Assembly (NCBI GenBank): GCA_944380395.1
Contig: CALWHM010000007.1
Location: 1-62,015 of the forward strand
Reading direction: 5' to 3'
DNA from: an uncultured Clostridia bacterium
GTDB taxonomy: Bacteria > Bacillota > Clostridia > Christensenellales > UBA3700
Length of the DNA: 62,015 nt
The translations under genes and the position numbers were made by a program. This document shows, piece by piece, positions 50,529 through 59,677 of this stretch. Under the pieces are notes generated by a model, which was given only the letters and a program-made list of their open reading frames with translations, was not told where the DNA came from and did not search any database. Each line of letters opens with the position of its first letter. Position 1 is the stretch's first letter.

Positions 50529-51932
50529 ATGAGCGACAAGATGTGGGCGGGCAGATTTTCCGCCGAAACGGATAAAAGGGTGAACGATTTCAATTCGTCC
50601 ATTCGCTTTGACTGCCGTATGTACGAAGAGGACATTACGGGCAGTATCGTGCACGCGCGCATGCTGGCGCGCCAGGGCATCATCTCCGCGGAGGACAGGG
50701 ACAAGATAGAGGGCGGACTTTTGTCCGTTATGAGCGATATCAAAAGCGGCAAACTGCCTTTCGATCCCAACGCGGAGGACATTCATATGTTCGTGGAAGC
50801 GGAACTTACCGCACGCATAGGAGAGGCGGGCAAGCGCCTGCACACCGCCCGTTCCAGAAACGATCAGGTGGCGCTGGATCTGAAAATGTATCTGAAAAAG
50901 CAGACCGTGCAGATAGCCGCGCTGCTTTTGGAGCTGGAACAGACCGTCACGGACATAGCCAAAAAGCATACCCGCACCGTAATGCCCGGCTACACGCATT
51001 TGCAGCGCGCCCAGCCCATCACGTTCGCCCATCACCTGTGCGCCTATGCGGAGATGTTCCTGCGCGACGTGAAAAAGCTGAAAAACGCCGCGGAAAATAT
51101 GGACGAGTGCCCTTTGGGCAGCTGCGCTTTGGCGGGCACGACATATAAAACGGACAGAATGTACACGGCAAAAAAGCTGGGCTTCGACCGCCCCACGGGC
51201 AACTCCCTGGACGGCGTGAGCGACCGCGATTTCGTGATAGAGCTTGCCGCGGTCATCTCTCTTATAATGACGCATTTGAGCAGGCTTTCCGAAGAGATAA
51301 TTATGTGGTGTTCGTGGGAGTTCAAGTTCGTGGAGCTTGACGACGCTTACGCCACCGGCTCTTCCATTATGCCTCAAAAGAAGAATCCGGACGTGACGGA
51401 GCTTATCCGCGGCAAGGCGGGCAGGGTGTTCGGCGACCTTACGGCGCTTTTGACGATGATGAAGGGACTTCCGCTTGCGTACGACAAGGATATGCAGGAG
51501 GACAAGGAAGCGATATTCGACGCGGTGGATACGGTAAAGCTGTGCCTTACCACCGTAATACCGATGATTGCCACAATGAAAGTGAACGAAAAGAATATGG
51601 CGGAAGCGGGCAAGAAGGGCTTTATCAACGCCACGGATATGGCGGACTATCTGGTTAAAAAAGGTATGCCTTTCCGCACGGCGTACAAGATAACGGGCAC
51701 GCTGGTGGCGGAGTGCGTGAAGGAAAACATCGGGCTGGAGGAGCTGCCGCTCGAACGCCTGAAAAAGGCAAGCGAACTTTTCGATAAGGACGTCTACACG
51801 GCAATAGATTTGATGACGTGCGTCACCCGCCGCGAATCGGAGGGCGGACCCGCGCCTGAGGCTGTGGACAGGGAACTTGCCGCATTGCAGGCGCGCGCGG
51901 CGCAATTGAAAGAATGGGCAGAGAGGAAATAA
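50529..51932 (+). CDS. argH: Argininosuccinate lyase
   Basis: A 467-residue fumarase/aspartase-superfamily lyase releasing arginine and fumarate. Motifs: MWAGRFSAETDKRVNDFNSS, TARSRNDQVALDLKMYL, PGYTHLQRAQPITFAHHLCA and the signature GSSIMPQKKNPDV. AAAGGAGCG precedes the ATG. The stop overlaps the argC start by one base (TAATG). Confidence 0.97.
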   Translation: MSDKMWAGRFSAETDKRVNDFNSSIRFDCRMYEEDITGSIVHARMLARQGIISAEDRDKIEGGLLSVMSDIKSGKLPFDPNAEDIHMFVEAELTARIGEAGKRLHTARSRNDQVALDLKMYLKKQTVQIAALLLELEQTVTDIAKKHTRTVMPGYTHLQRAQPITFAHHLCAYAEMFLRDVKKLKNAAENMDECPLGSCALAGTTYKTDRMYTAKKLGFDRPTGNSLDGVSDRDFVIELAAVISLIMTHLSRLSEEIIMWCSWEFKFVELDDAYATGSSIMPQKKNPDVTELIRGKAGRVFGDLTALLTMMKGLPLAYDKDMQEDKEAIFDAVDTVKLCLTTVIPMIATMKVNEKNMAEAGKKGFINATDMADYLVKKGMPFRTAYKITGTLVAECVKENIGLEELPLERLKKASELFDKDVYTAIDLMTCVTRRESEGGPAPEAVDRELAALQARAAQLKEWAERK

Positions 51933-52966
51933 TGGACAAGATAAAAGCGGGAATAATAGGCGCTACGGGATATGCGGGAGCGGAGCTTGTAAGGCTGCTG
52001 TCCCGCCATCCGCACGTGCAGGTGGCGGCGGTATCGTCCGTCAGTTTCGAAGGTAAAAAGCTGAGCGAAGTTTACCCTTCATTATACGGCGTTTGCGATA
52101 TGACGCTCACGGACGGTGAGGGTATGGAACGGGAGTGCGACGTCATCTTTGCCTCCCTTCCCCACGGTTTGAGTGAGGAGTGGGCGGACAAGTGCGTAAA
52201 AGCGGGGGCAAAGTTCATCGATTTGGGCGCGGACTTCCGTTTGGACAGCGCGGAGGAGTACGCCAAGTGGTACGGCAAGGAGTACAAGCTGCCCGCCCTG
52301 CATTTGCAGAGCGTGTATTGCATACCCGAACTGCACCGCGCCGCCTTGAAGGGCGCAAACATAGTGGGCAATCCCGGCTGCTATCCCACTTCCGTGGCAT
52401 TGGCGCTGGCTCCGCTGATGAAGGCGGATATGGCGGGCGGAATAGTGGTGGATTCCAAATCGGGCGTGACCGGTTCGGGCAGAGGTCTTTCCGACACCAC
52501 GCATTATCCCAACTGCAACGAGGCGTTCTCTCCGTACAAAGTGGCAAGCCACAGGCACACCCCGGAGATAGAGCAGACGCTGTCCAAGCTGGCGGGTCAC
52601 CGGGTGAAAATAACGTTCGTGCCCCACCTGCTCCCGCTCAACCGCGGCATAATCTCCACCTGCTACGCGGACTTGAAAAATCCCGCAACCGCGCGCGAAC
52701 TCTTTGATATGTACAATGAGTTTTACGCGGGTGAAAAGTTTGTGAGGATAATGCCTTTGGGCGAGTGCGCCAATCTGCGCAACGTGCGTATGTCCAACTA
52801 TTGCGATATATCCGTGCACGCGGACGAGCACACGGGCAGGGCGGTCATAGTGGCGGCGATAGACAATATGGTCAAAGGCGCCGCGGGACAGGCGATACAG
52901 AATATGAATATATTGTTCGATCTCGATGAGGGAGAGGGACTTGACTATATCCCTCCCGCATTTTAG
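51932..52966 (+). CDS. argC: N-acetyl-gamma-glutamyl-phosphate reductase
   Basis: A 344-residue NADPH-dependent reductase. KAGIIGATGYAGAELVRLL is the Rossmann loop; the catalytic Cys is in IVGNPGCYPTSVALAL; later FVPHLLPLNRGIISTCY. The ATG at 51932, overlapping the argH stop, is preferred to an ATG six codons earlier because GAGAGGAAA serves it and the family begins at MDKIKAGIIG. Confidence 0.96.
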   Translation: MDKIKAGIIGATGYAGAELVRLLSRHPHVQVAAVSSVSFEGKKLSEVYPSLYGVCDMTLTDGEGMERECDVIFASLPHGLSEEWADKCVKAGAKFIDLGADFRLDSAEEYAKWYGKEYKLPALHLQSVYCIPELHRAALKGANIVGNPGCYPTSVALALAPLMKADMAGGIVVDSKSGVTGSGRGLSDTTHYPNCNEAFSPYKVASHRHTPEIEQTLSKLAGHRVKITFVPHLLPLNRGIISTCYADLKNPATARELFDMYNEFYAGEKFVRIMPLGECANLRNVRMSNYCDISVHADEHTGRAVIVAAIDNMVKGAAGQAIQNMNILFDLDEGEGLDYIPPAF

Positions 52967-52974
52967 GAGGAGTG

Positions 52975-54189
52975 ATGAAGATAATACAAGGAGGCGTGTG
53001 CGCGCCGCTCGGTTTTAAGGCTTCGGGCGTGCATTGCGGCATACGCAAGAACAAGAGCAAGGAAGATCTGGCGCTTCTGGTGAGCGATGTTTTGTGTTCG
53101 GCAGCCGCCGTGTACACCACAAACAAGGTGAAGGGCGCGCCCATCATCGTGACCAAAGCGCACCTTGAAAACGGCAGGGCGCAAGCCGTCATCTGCAACA
53201 GCGGCAACGCCAACACCTGCAACATAGACGGCGTGGAGAAGGCGGAGCGTATGTGCGCTTTGACAAGCGAGTATACGGGTATCCCCGCTCAAGACGTCAT
53301 CGTGGCTTCCACGGGCGTTATAGGTCAGGTGCTGCCCATAGAACCGATAGAAGGCGGTATGAAGGCGCTGGTCGCGGGGCTTGGCAGAGAGGGCGCGGGC
53401 AAAGCCGCGCGCGCCATTATGACCACGGACACCGTTGCCAAGGAGTTCGCGAGAGAGGACGTGATAGGCGGAAAAGTCGTGCGCGTGGGCGCAATGGCAA
53501 AGGGCAGCGGAATGATTCATCCGAATATGGCCACTCTTTTGTGCTTTGTCACCACGGACGCGGCGGTTTCTCCGCGTATGCTGGACAAGGCTTTGCACGC
53601 CGCGGTGGAGGACACTTTGAATATGGTCAGCATAGACGGGGACACTTCCACCAACGATATGCTCACCGTTATGGCGTCGGGACTTTCGGGCGCGGAGGAG
53701 ATAGACAAAGAGGGAGAGGAGTACGAAAAGTTTACCGCGCTGCTCACCGCCGTGCTCACGGATATATCGCGCGCCATAGCCAAGGACGGAGAGGGCGCCA
53801 CCAGGCTTCTGGAGTGCAAAGTAAGCGGCGCTCCCGACATTCCCACCGCAAAGAAGATAGCCAAAAGCGTGGTGTGTTCTTCGCTTTTGAAGGCGGCGAT
53901 CTCCGCGGCGGACGCCAATTGGGGCAGGGTGCTGTGCGCCATAGGTTATACTGACGCGCAGTTCGATATAGATAAAATAGACGTGGATTTGAGTTCGAAG
54001 GCGGGCAGCATTGCCGTGTGCAGGAACGGTTCGGGCGTGCCTTTTGATGAGGACGAAGCCAAGAAGATATTGTCTTTGGATGAAGTTTGCGTGAGAGTGA
54101 ATTGCAATATAGGCAAAGCCTGCGCCACGGCGTGGGGCTGCGACCTTACCTGCGACTATGTGAAGATAAACGCGGATTACCGCACCTGA
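52975..54189 (+). CDS. argJ: Bifunctional ornithine acetyltransferase / N-acetylglutamate synthase
   Basis: A 404-residue ArgJ. The self-cleavage site is in KGSGMIHPNMATLLCF, where the Thr becomes the nucleophile of the beta chain. AAAVYTTNKVKGAPI and NSGNANTC are also family hallmarks. It recycles the acetyl group from acetylornithine to glutamate, so no argE or argA is needed. The ATG at 52975 has AGGAGG just before it. It begins 8 bases after argC. Confidence 0.96.
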   Translation: MKIIQGGVCAPLGFKASGVHCGIRKNKSKEDLALLVSDVLCSAAAVYTTNKVKGAPIIVTKAHLENGRAQAVICNSGNANTCNIDGVEKAERMCALTSEYTGIPAQDVIVASTGVIGQVLPIEPIEGGMKALVAGLGREGAGKAARAIMTTDTVAKEFAREDVIGGKVVRVGAMAKGSGMIHPNMATLLCFVTTDAAVSPRMLDKALHAAVEDTLNMVSIDGDTSTNDMLTVMASGLSGAEEIDKEGEEYEKFTALLTAVLTDISRAIAKDGEGATRLLECKVSGAPDIPTAKKIAKSVVCSSLLKAAISAADANWGRVLCAIGYTDAQFDIDKIDVDLSSKAGSIAVCRNGSGVPFDEDEAKKILSLDEVCVRVNCNIGKACATAWGCDLTCDYVKINADYRT

Positions 54190-54196
54190 GGGAATT

Positions 54197-55051
54197 ATGG
54201 ATATAGATATAAATACAAAAGCCACTATTTTGAGCGACGCCCTGCCGCATATCCAGAGATATTACGGCAAGGTGGTAGTGGTGAAATACGGCGGCAACGC
54301 CATGCTCAGTGAGGAATTGAAAGACGCGGTAATGCACGATATCGTCATGCTTTCGCTTATAGGCGTAAAGGTGGTGCTGGTGCACGGCGGCGGACCGGAG
54401 ATAAGCGATATGCTCAAAAAAGTGGGCAAGGAAGCGGTGTTCATCAACGGTCTGCGCTATACGGACAAGGAAACCGCGGACATAGTGCTTATGGTGCTGG
54501 CGGGCAAGGTGAACAAAGGGCTTGTGAACAAGCTGGAAAGCTGCGGCGGCAGAGCCGTGGGACTTTGCGGCTGCGACGGCGGCATGATAACGGCGGAAAA
54601 GCGCACGGGCGTGGACCTGGGCTTTGTGGGCGAAGTAAAGGACGTGGACGTGCGCCCCATACGCGATTCCTTGGACAACGGATATATCCCCGTGATAGCC
54701 ACCGTATCCTGCGGTGAGGACGGGCAGATATACAACATCAACGCGGACACTGCGGCGGCGCGCATAGCCGCGGCTCTGCATGCGGAAAACCTGGTGCTTA
54801 TGACGGACGTGCGCGGACTTTTGATGGATAAGGACGATGAAAGCACGCTTATAAGCGAAGTGAACGTGTCCGAAGTGCCCGTGCTGGTCAAAAAGGGCGT
54901 CATCTCCGGCGGTATGATCCCCAAGGTGGAGTGCTGTGTGGAGGCGGTCAGGCGCGGCGTTAAACAGTCGATAATAATAGACGGGCGCATACCGCACGCC
55001 ATTTTGATAGATATGCTCACGGGAGAGGGCGTGGGCACGCTGTTCAGGTGA
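54197..55051 (+). CDS. argB: Acetylglutamate kinase
   Basis: A 284-residue amino-acid-kinase-fold enzyme phosphorylating N-acetylglutamate. Motifs: VVVKYGGNAMLSEELK, VLVHGGGPEISDMLKKVG, NADTAAARIAAALHAENLVLMTD and SGGMIPKVECCVEAV. The N-terminal extension (DINTKATILSDALPHIQRYY) resembles the arginine-feedback-sensitive hexameric type. It begins 7 bases after argJ. Confidence 0.96.
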   Translation: MDIDINTKATILSDALPHIQRYYGKVVVVKYGGNAMLSEELKDAVMHDIVMLSLIGVKVVLVHGGGPEISDMLKKVGKEAVFINGLRYTDKETADIVLMVLAGKVNKGLVNKLESCGGRAVGLCGCDGGMITAEKRTGVDLGFVGEVKDVDVRPIRDSLDNGYIPVIATVSCGEDGQIYNINADTAAARIAAALHAENLVLMTDVRGLLMDKDDESTLISEVNVSEVPVLVKKGVISGGMIPKVECCVEAVRRGVKQSIIIDGRIPHAILIDMLTGEGVGTLFR

Positions 55052-55054
55052 GTT

Positions 55055-56209
55055 ATGGATATAAAGCAAAAGGATAAAAAGTATGTTTTGGGCACTTACG
55101 GCAGATATGATTTGCTGATAGTGCGCGGCGCGGGCGCGGAGTGCGAGGACGAAACGGGCAAAAAGTACATCGACCTTGGCAGCGGCATAGGCGTGAACGC
55201 GCTGGGGTATTGCGACGGCGGCTGGATAAAGGCGGTGGAAGAACAGCTTGAAACCTTGCAACACACTTCCAACCTCTATTATACCGTTCCGTGCGCCCTG
55301 CTTGCGGAAGCGCTGTGCGAAAGGACGGGATATAAAAAAGTTTTCTTCTGCAATTCGGGCGCGGAAGCCAATGAGGCGGCTATAAAGACCGCGCGCAAGT
55401 ACTCTTTCGATAAGTACGGCGCGGGCAGGGACAAGATAATCACCTTGAACAAGTCCTTCCACGGCAGGACGATGGCTACGCTCACCGCCACCGCGCAGGA
55501 AGCTATGCACAACTACTTTTTCCCCTTTAACGAAGGCTTTGTGTATTGCGATAAGGACATTGAGGAGATAAAAAAGCACAAGGGTGTGTGCGCCGTAATG
55601 CTGGAATTTATTCAGGGCGAGGGCGGCGTTATCCCGATGGATAAGACTTTTGCCGCGCAGGTCTATGAATATTGCGCCGCAAACGATATTTTGTTCATCG
55701 CGGACGAAGTGCAGACGGGCGTGGGCAGAACGGGCAGGTTTTTGTGCAGCGAACATTACGGCATAAAGCCGGACATCACCACTCTTGCCAAAGGCTTGGG
55801 CGGAGGCTTGCCGATAGGCGCAATGCTTGCGGGCGAAAAGTGCGAAAGCGTGATGGGCGCGGGCACGCACGGTTCCACATTCGGCGGCAATCCCGTGGTG
55901 TGTGCGGGCGGAAGATACGTGCTTTCGCGCATAGACGATAAACTTTTGAGCGAAGTAAAAGAAAAAGGCGAATACATAAAGTCGCGCCTGAGCGGCGTAA
56001 AGGGCGTAAAGTCCGTCAGCGGTTTGGGGCTTATGCTGGGAATAGAGCTTTCACGGAAGAAGGCGGCGGACGTGGTCAAAGAGTGCATTTCCCGCGGAGT
56101 TATCCCTCTAACGGCAAAGGATAAGGTGCGCCTGCTGCCCCCGCTTGTCATCACAATGGAGCAGCTTGAAAAGGCTGTGGACGTGCTGGCGCGGGTGATA
56201 GCGGAATAA
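55055..56209 (+). CDS. argD: Acetylornithine aminotransferase
   Basis: A 384-residue class III PLP aminotransferase. FFCNSGAEANEAAIKTARKY, ILFIADEVQTGVGRTGRF and the PLP-lysine segment TTLAKGLGGGLPIGAM are present. It converts acetylglutamate semialdehyde to acetylornithine. It begins 3 bases after argB. Confidence 0.96.
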   Translation: MDIKQKDKKYVLGTYGRYDLLIVRGAGAECEDETGKKYIDLGSGIGVNALGYCDGGWIKAVEEQLETLQHTSNLYYTVPCALLAEALCERTGYKKVFFCNSGAEANEAAIKTARKYSFDKYGAGRDKIITLNKSFHGRTMATLTATAQEAMHNYFFPFNEGFVYCDKDIEEIKKHKGVCAVMLEFIQGEGGVIPMDKTFAAQVYEYCAANDILFIADEVQTGVGRTGRFLCSEHYGIKPDITTLAKGLGGGLPIGAMLAGEKCESVMGAGTHGSTFGGNPVVCAGGRYVLSRIDDKLLSEVKEKGEYIKSRLSGVKGVKSVSGLGLMLGIELSRKKAADVVKECISRGVIPLTAKDKVRLLPPLVITMEQLEKAVDVLARVIAE

Positions 56210-56224
56210 AGGGAAAATTCTCCC

Positions 56225-56253
56225 TTGAAAAATAAACAAATATATGGTATCAT
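56225..56253 (+). promoter_or_regulatory. Secondary promoter upstream of argF
   Basis: TTGAAA (56225-56230), 17 bases with extended TGG, TATCAT (56248-56253). It lies in the only sizeable gap of the operon downstream of argH, 100 bases before argF. Confidence 0.5.
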
Positions 56254-56353
56254 AAACATACGGCAACGCATTATGTAAAGCGCCGTTATGCCGAAAAGAG
56301 CGCGTCAAGAGCGTGTTTTCAAACTCAGACGGCGGCATAAAAAGGAGGAAAAT

Positions 56354-57256
56354 ATGAAACATTTATTAAAGATGTCCGACCTTTCGGCAAAGGAGATCTC
56401 GGGTATCCTCAATTTGGCGGATCAGCTCAAATACGAAAAAAAGCACGGCATTCCGCACAATTATTTGCAGGGCAAAACGCTTGGAATGATATTTCAGAAG
56501 GCTTCCACCCGCACCAGGGTATCTTTTGAAGTGGGAATGTATCAGCTGGGCGGCAGCGCGCTGTTTTTGAGCAGTCACGACTTGCAGATAGGCAGGGGCG
56601 AGCCTGTGGAGGATACCGCACGCGTGCTTTCGCGCTACCTTGACGCCATTATGATCCGCACTTACAAGCAGCAGGAAGTGGAAGATCTTGCCAAATACGG
56701 CAGTATCCCCGTGATAAACGGTCTTACCGATTACGCGCACCCCTGCCAGGTGCTTGCCGACCTTATGACCATACGCGAACGCAAAGGCTCTTTGGAAGGG
56801 TTGAAGTTCTGCTATGTGGGCGACGGCAACAATATGGCAAACTCTTTGATAGCGGGCTGCCTTACTATGGGTATGAAGGTGTCCATCGCCTGTCCCAAGG
56901 GCTTTGAGCCGGCGCAGGACGTGCTGGATTTCGCCGTCGGCTACGGCGATAAGTTCCACCTCACCAATAACGTATACGAAGCCGCTGACGATGCGGACGC
57001 CGTGTATACGGACGTATGGGCTTCTATGGGTCAGGAGAGCGAGGCGGTCACCAGAAGAAAGGCGTTTGCAGGCTATCAGGTGAATGAGGACGTAATGAAA
57101 GTGGCGGCGCACGACGCAATGGTGCTGCACTGCCTGCCCGCGCACAGGGGAGAGGAGATAACCGCCGAAGTGATAGACAAGCACGGCGAAATTTACGACC
57201 AGGCGGAAAACAGACTGCACGCGCAAAAAGCGGTGCTCGTCACCTTGATGAGATGA
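56354..57256 (+). CDS. argF: Ornithine carbamoyltransferase
   Basis: A 300-residue enzyme making citrulline from ornithine and carbamoyl phosphate. Carbamoyl-phosphate loop KASTRTRVSFEVGMYQLGG; HPCQVLADLMT; ornithine loop DVWASMGQESE; HCLPAHRGEEI. The ATG at 56354 follows AAAGGAGGAAAAT; an upstream in-frame ATG at 56288 adds 22 basic residues with no homology. Its stop overlaps the next gene by ATGA. Confidence 0.96.
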   Translation: MKHLLKMSDLSAKEISGILNLADQLKYEKKHGIPHNYLQGKTLGMIFQKASTRTRVSFEVGMYQLGGSALFLSSHDLQIGRGEPVEDTARVLSRYLDAIMIRTYKQQEVEDLAKYGSIPVINGLTDYAHPCQVLADLMTIRERKGSLEGLKFCYVGDGNNMANSLIAGCLTMGMKVSIACPKGFEPAQDVLDFAVGYGDKFHLTNNVYEAADDADAVYTDVWASMGQESEAVTRRKAFAGYQVNEDVMKVAAHDAMVLHCLPAHRGEEITAEVIDKHGEIYDQAENRLHAQKAVLVTLMR

Positions 57257-57930
57257 TAAAAACGCAATATTTTGCCGGCGGTTTTCCCGTATACAAGGCG
57301 GAGGGCGGAGATTTTTCCGCCGTATCCGCCTTTTTGACTTATTGCCGCAACAAGTTGGACAGGGTGGAATTTTTCTATCCCTACACCGCGGAAGAACTCA
57401 AAAGCGTGGTGGAAAACGGCTGCTTTCTATGCGCCTTGGACGGGGATAAGATAGTCGGCACGTTCGCGTTGGATACGGATAAAAATTACGGCAAAACGCT
57501 GGCAGACAATATCAAAGAATGCACGCGCGGGAAGATAGCTCCAAAGTACGCCTGTGAAACTTCCGGGCTTATGGTGGATGAAAATTACCGCCGCCGCGGC
57601 ATTGCAGGGGAGCTTGCGGACGCCGTCATACACGCGGGCGCGCGGCTTGTCCCCGACGACTTTTTGTGCGGCGTGGTTCAGCTGGAAAATATAGCCAGTA
57701 TGTCCACGTTTTTATCCAAAGGCTTTGTGCTTGCGGGCGTTTACGCTATGGGCGGGGAATACGATTTCGGTTACTTCGTCCGCCCCTCGCGCTCTCCTCT
57801 CACCGCGCGCGGAACAGCGGAAAGGGAAGTGCCTTTCCGCGCCATGTCCGAACATAAAAACGCGCTTGCAAGCGGCTTTGTAGGCGTGAAAATAATAAAA
57901 GACGGTATTTTGTACCGTAAGTTTAAGTAA
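57253..57930 (+). CDS. GNAT-family acetyltransferase closing the arg operon
   Basis: A 225-residue GNAT protein. The acetyl-CoA site is SGLMVDENYRRRGIAGELAD (residues ~98-117), followed by VQLENIASMSTFLSKGFVLA. The last ~50 residues are a separate basic segment. It is translationally coupled to argF (4-base overlap), so a role linked to arginine or ornithine, such as acetylating glutamate or a polyamine, is possible. ArgJ already supplies acetylglutamate. The function is not identified. Confidence 0.8.
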   Translation: MIKTQYFAGGFPVYKAEGGDFSAVSAFLTYCRNKLDRVEFFYPYTAEELKSVVENGCFLCALDGDKIVGTFALDTDKNYGKTLADNIKECTRGKIAPKYACETSGLMVDENYRRRGIAGELADAVIHAGARLVPDDFLCGVVQLENIASMSTFLSKGFVLAGVYAMGGEYDFGYFVRPSRSPLTARGTAEREVPFRAMSEHKNALASGFVGVKIIKDGILYRKFK

Positions 57931-57973
57931 GGCGTTAAGGCAAATTGCGCAAAAATTATATTGCTAGGGCGTG

Positions 57974-58180
57974 TTATATATCGCTTAATCCCAATAAGTA
58001 ATCTGAAGAAACATTCAAAAATTTGCTTATTTTGGCTATTTGGGTGGCTTTCGGCTCGCTTATGCCGTCACACCAATTGCAAACCGTCTGCTTGGAAAGT
58101 CCGCAGCCCTTGGCAAGGGCGTACTTGGTTATATGCTGCGTATTTAACTCGTAATTCAAGCGCTCGGTAAATATCTCCAT
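57974..58180 (-). CDS. Small XRE-family helix-turn-helix repressor
   Basis: A 68-residue HTH_3 protein: TERLNYELNTQHITKYALAK, then GCGLSKQTVCNWCDGISEPK, ending FLNVSSDYLLGLSDI. It resembles the 66-residue repressor at 4753-4953 in size and ending. No Shine-Dalgarno site; TACAAT ends 6 bases before the ATG, as at that locus. It is divergent from the membrane-protein pair and is the likely repressor of the promoter at 58214. Confidence 0.85.
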   Translation of the reverse strand: MEIFTERLNYELNTQHITKYALAKGCGLSKQTVCNWCDGISEPKATQIAKISKFLNVSSDYLLGLSDI

Positions 58181-58186
58181 ACATTT

Positions 58187-58192
58187 ATTGTA
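58187..58192 (-). promoter_or_regulatory. Candidate -10 of the XRE gene (leaderless arrangement)
   Basis: Minus strand TACAAT (58192-58187), 6 bases, then ATG (58180). The spacing equals that at 4960-4965/4953. No good -35 was found. Confidence 0.4.
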
Positions 58193-58213
58193 ATAAAAAA
58201 TAGTATAGTTTAC

Positions 58214-58242
58214 TTGACTAGTCTATTATAATGGACTATAAT
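58214..58242 (+). promoter_or_regulatory. Promoter with palindromic operator in its spacer
   Basis: TTGACT (58214-58219), 17 bases, TATAAT (58237-58242). AGTCTATTATAATGGACT (58221-58238 approx.) is a near-perfect palindrome between the two hexamers and overlaps the -10. A possible ATG at 58231 lies inside this promoter and is not a start. Confidence 0.7.
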
Positions 58243-58272
58243 TTATATATAAAACCTTGTAAGGAGAGGACT

Positions 58273-59547
58273 ATGGCAGAAAACAGGGAAGAAGTTTTAT
58301 CGCAATTGTATGCTTTGCGTGCGGGTATGTCCTATATATCCGCAGAAGTGGTTCCGCTTGAAGAAAGGGAAGAGCACAATGCGGAAGCCGTTAAGAAAAT
58401 GCGTGACAAAGTTTTTCTCGAAACATACGGATTTTTTTACGATGTGAAAGAAAAAGGCAATAGCGTGGTGCGTAAAAACGCGGAACAAAGAAAAAAAGAT
58501 TTTGAAAAATATGTTGATTTCTTTATAAATGAGGAGGGAGTGCGGAATATAGGAGAAGCACGCCGCAGAGCGGTTGAAATGCAATATGACGGCGTACACG
58601 ATAGCGATATTCCGACGTCATACAGATTTTGCGAGGGGCTTAACGATGAAAAATATGTATCGACGGAATATGACGTATGCGAAATGACCTGTATTCCGGA
58701 AACGGTCAAGTTTTATCAAGATAAATTAAAAAAGTGCAAACGATGCGTAAGCGAGTTGTCGCAAAAGCCGAAAGCAAAAACTTTTGCCAAAAATATACCC
58801 CTTTATTTGTTCCCGATATTCTTAATTGCGGCAATTATCGGGGGAGTTGTAGATATCGGCGGCTTAATGATCGCAGGCATAGCGGGAGCCGTTATATCCG
58901 CCGTCTGTGCAATTATATACATAATACGGGCGCGAACATTCAACAGTGATTTGAAGATGGATATTGCACGCGCAACAGAACTGTTGGAAAACAGGGAAGA
59001 ATTACTCGCATATTTTAAGAAACGCCAGGCGAATATAGACGACTTAAATAAACAGATTAAAAAGCTTGAAAAAGACGAGGAAGGCAAGGCTCTTCAAGCG
59101 GAAGTATATGAAGCGGTGGAACCCGTGCGTTCGGCATTGGTTCAGACTTATTCGGGCATAATCGACGAAAGGGATTGGCAATATTTGGACTTGGTCATCT
59201 TCTATTATGAAACGCGCCGCGCCGATTCCATAAAGGAAGCTCTGCAACTTGTGGACAGACAAAAACAGACGGAGATGATAGTAAGCGCCGTACAGGAGGC
59301 GGGCAGGGAGATATGCTCTTCCATCTATGACGCCGCTCAAATGCTTGCTTCCACCATAGTCAAGTGCTGCAACATAATATGTAAAAATATGAACGCAAAC
59401 GCCGCCGCCGTTGTAGACGCGCTCACTTTGCAAAACTCTCTTTTGGAAGAAGCAAGCAGAACCAGCGCGCAAATGGCGGACGATATTAAATTTATCAAGA
59501 GCAAAATGCCGAAGCGGCGGATCGCTTCAAGCAAGAGCGCTGATTGA
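58273..59547 (+). CDS. Predicted two-TM coiled-coil membrane protein, unknown family, copy 1
   Basis: A 424-residue protein I do not recognise. Residues 1-180 are charged and helical (LSQLYALRAGMSYISAEVVP at the start). Two hydrophobic helices span ~185-225 (FPIFLIAAIIGGVVDIGGLM and AGIAGAVISAVCAIIYIIRA). A coiled coil follows, then the conserved block YSGIIDERDWQYLDLVIFYY, ETRRADSIKEALQLVDRQ (~285-325) and an amphipathic C-terminal region. It is paralogous to the next gene. GGAG precedes the ATG at 58273. Neighbouring repressor and operator suggest switchable expression. Confidence 0.75.
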   Translation: MAENREEVLSQLYALRAGMSYISAEVVPLEEREEHNAEAVKKMRDKVFLETYGFFYDVKEKGNSVVRKNAEQRKKDFEKYVDFFINEEGVRNIGEARRRAVEMQYDGVHDSDIPTSYRFCEGLNDEKYVSTEYDVCEMTCIPETVKFYQDKLKKCKRCVSELSQKPKAKTFAKNIPLYLFPIFLIAAIIGGVVDIGGLMIAGIAGAVISAVCAIIYIIRARTFNSDLKMDIARATELLENREELLAYFKKRQANIDDLNKQIKKLEKDEEGKALQAEVYEAVEPVRSALVQTYSGIIDERDWQYLDLVIFYYETRRADSIKEALQLVDRQKQTEMIVSAVQEAGREICSSIYDAAQMLASTIVKCCNIICKNMNANAAAVVDALTLQNSLLEEASRTSAQMADDIKFIKSKMPKRRIASSKSAD

Positions 59548-59552
59548 TACTC

Positions 59553-59582
59553 GCCCGCGCAGCCGCGCGGGCTTATTTTTTT
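59553..59582 (+). terminator. Terminator after copy 1
   Basis: GCCCGCGC / GCGCGGGC stem with a 4-base loop and a T-rich tail, nearly identical to the one after copy 2. Confidence 0.85.
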
Positions 59583-59618
59583 ATCCGTATAAATAAAATA
59601 ATTTTCCTTAGATAATAA

Positions 59619-59647
59619 TTGACTAAACCGTTTTATTTATGTATAAT
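59619..59647 (+). promoter_or_regulatory. Promoter of copy 2
   Basis: TTGACT (59619-59624), 17 bases, TATAAT (59642-59647). Unlike copy 1, the spacer has no palindrome. Confidence 0.75.
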
Positions 59648-59677
59648 TTAATAAAGAAATATGCGGGAGAAACGATT

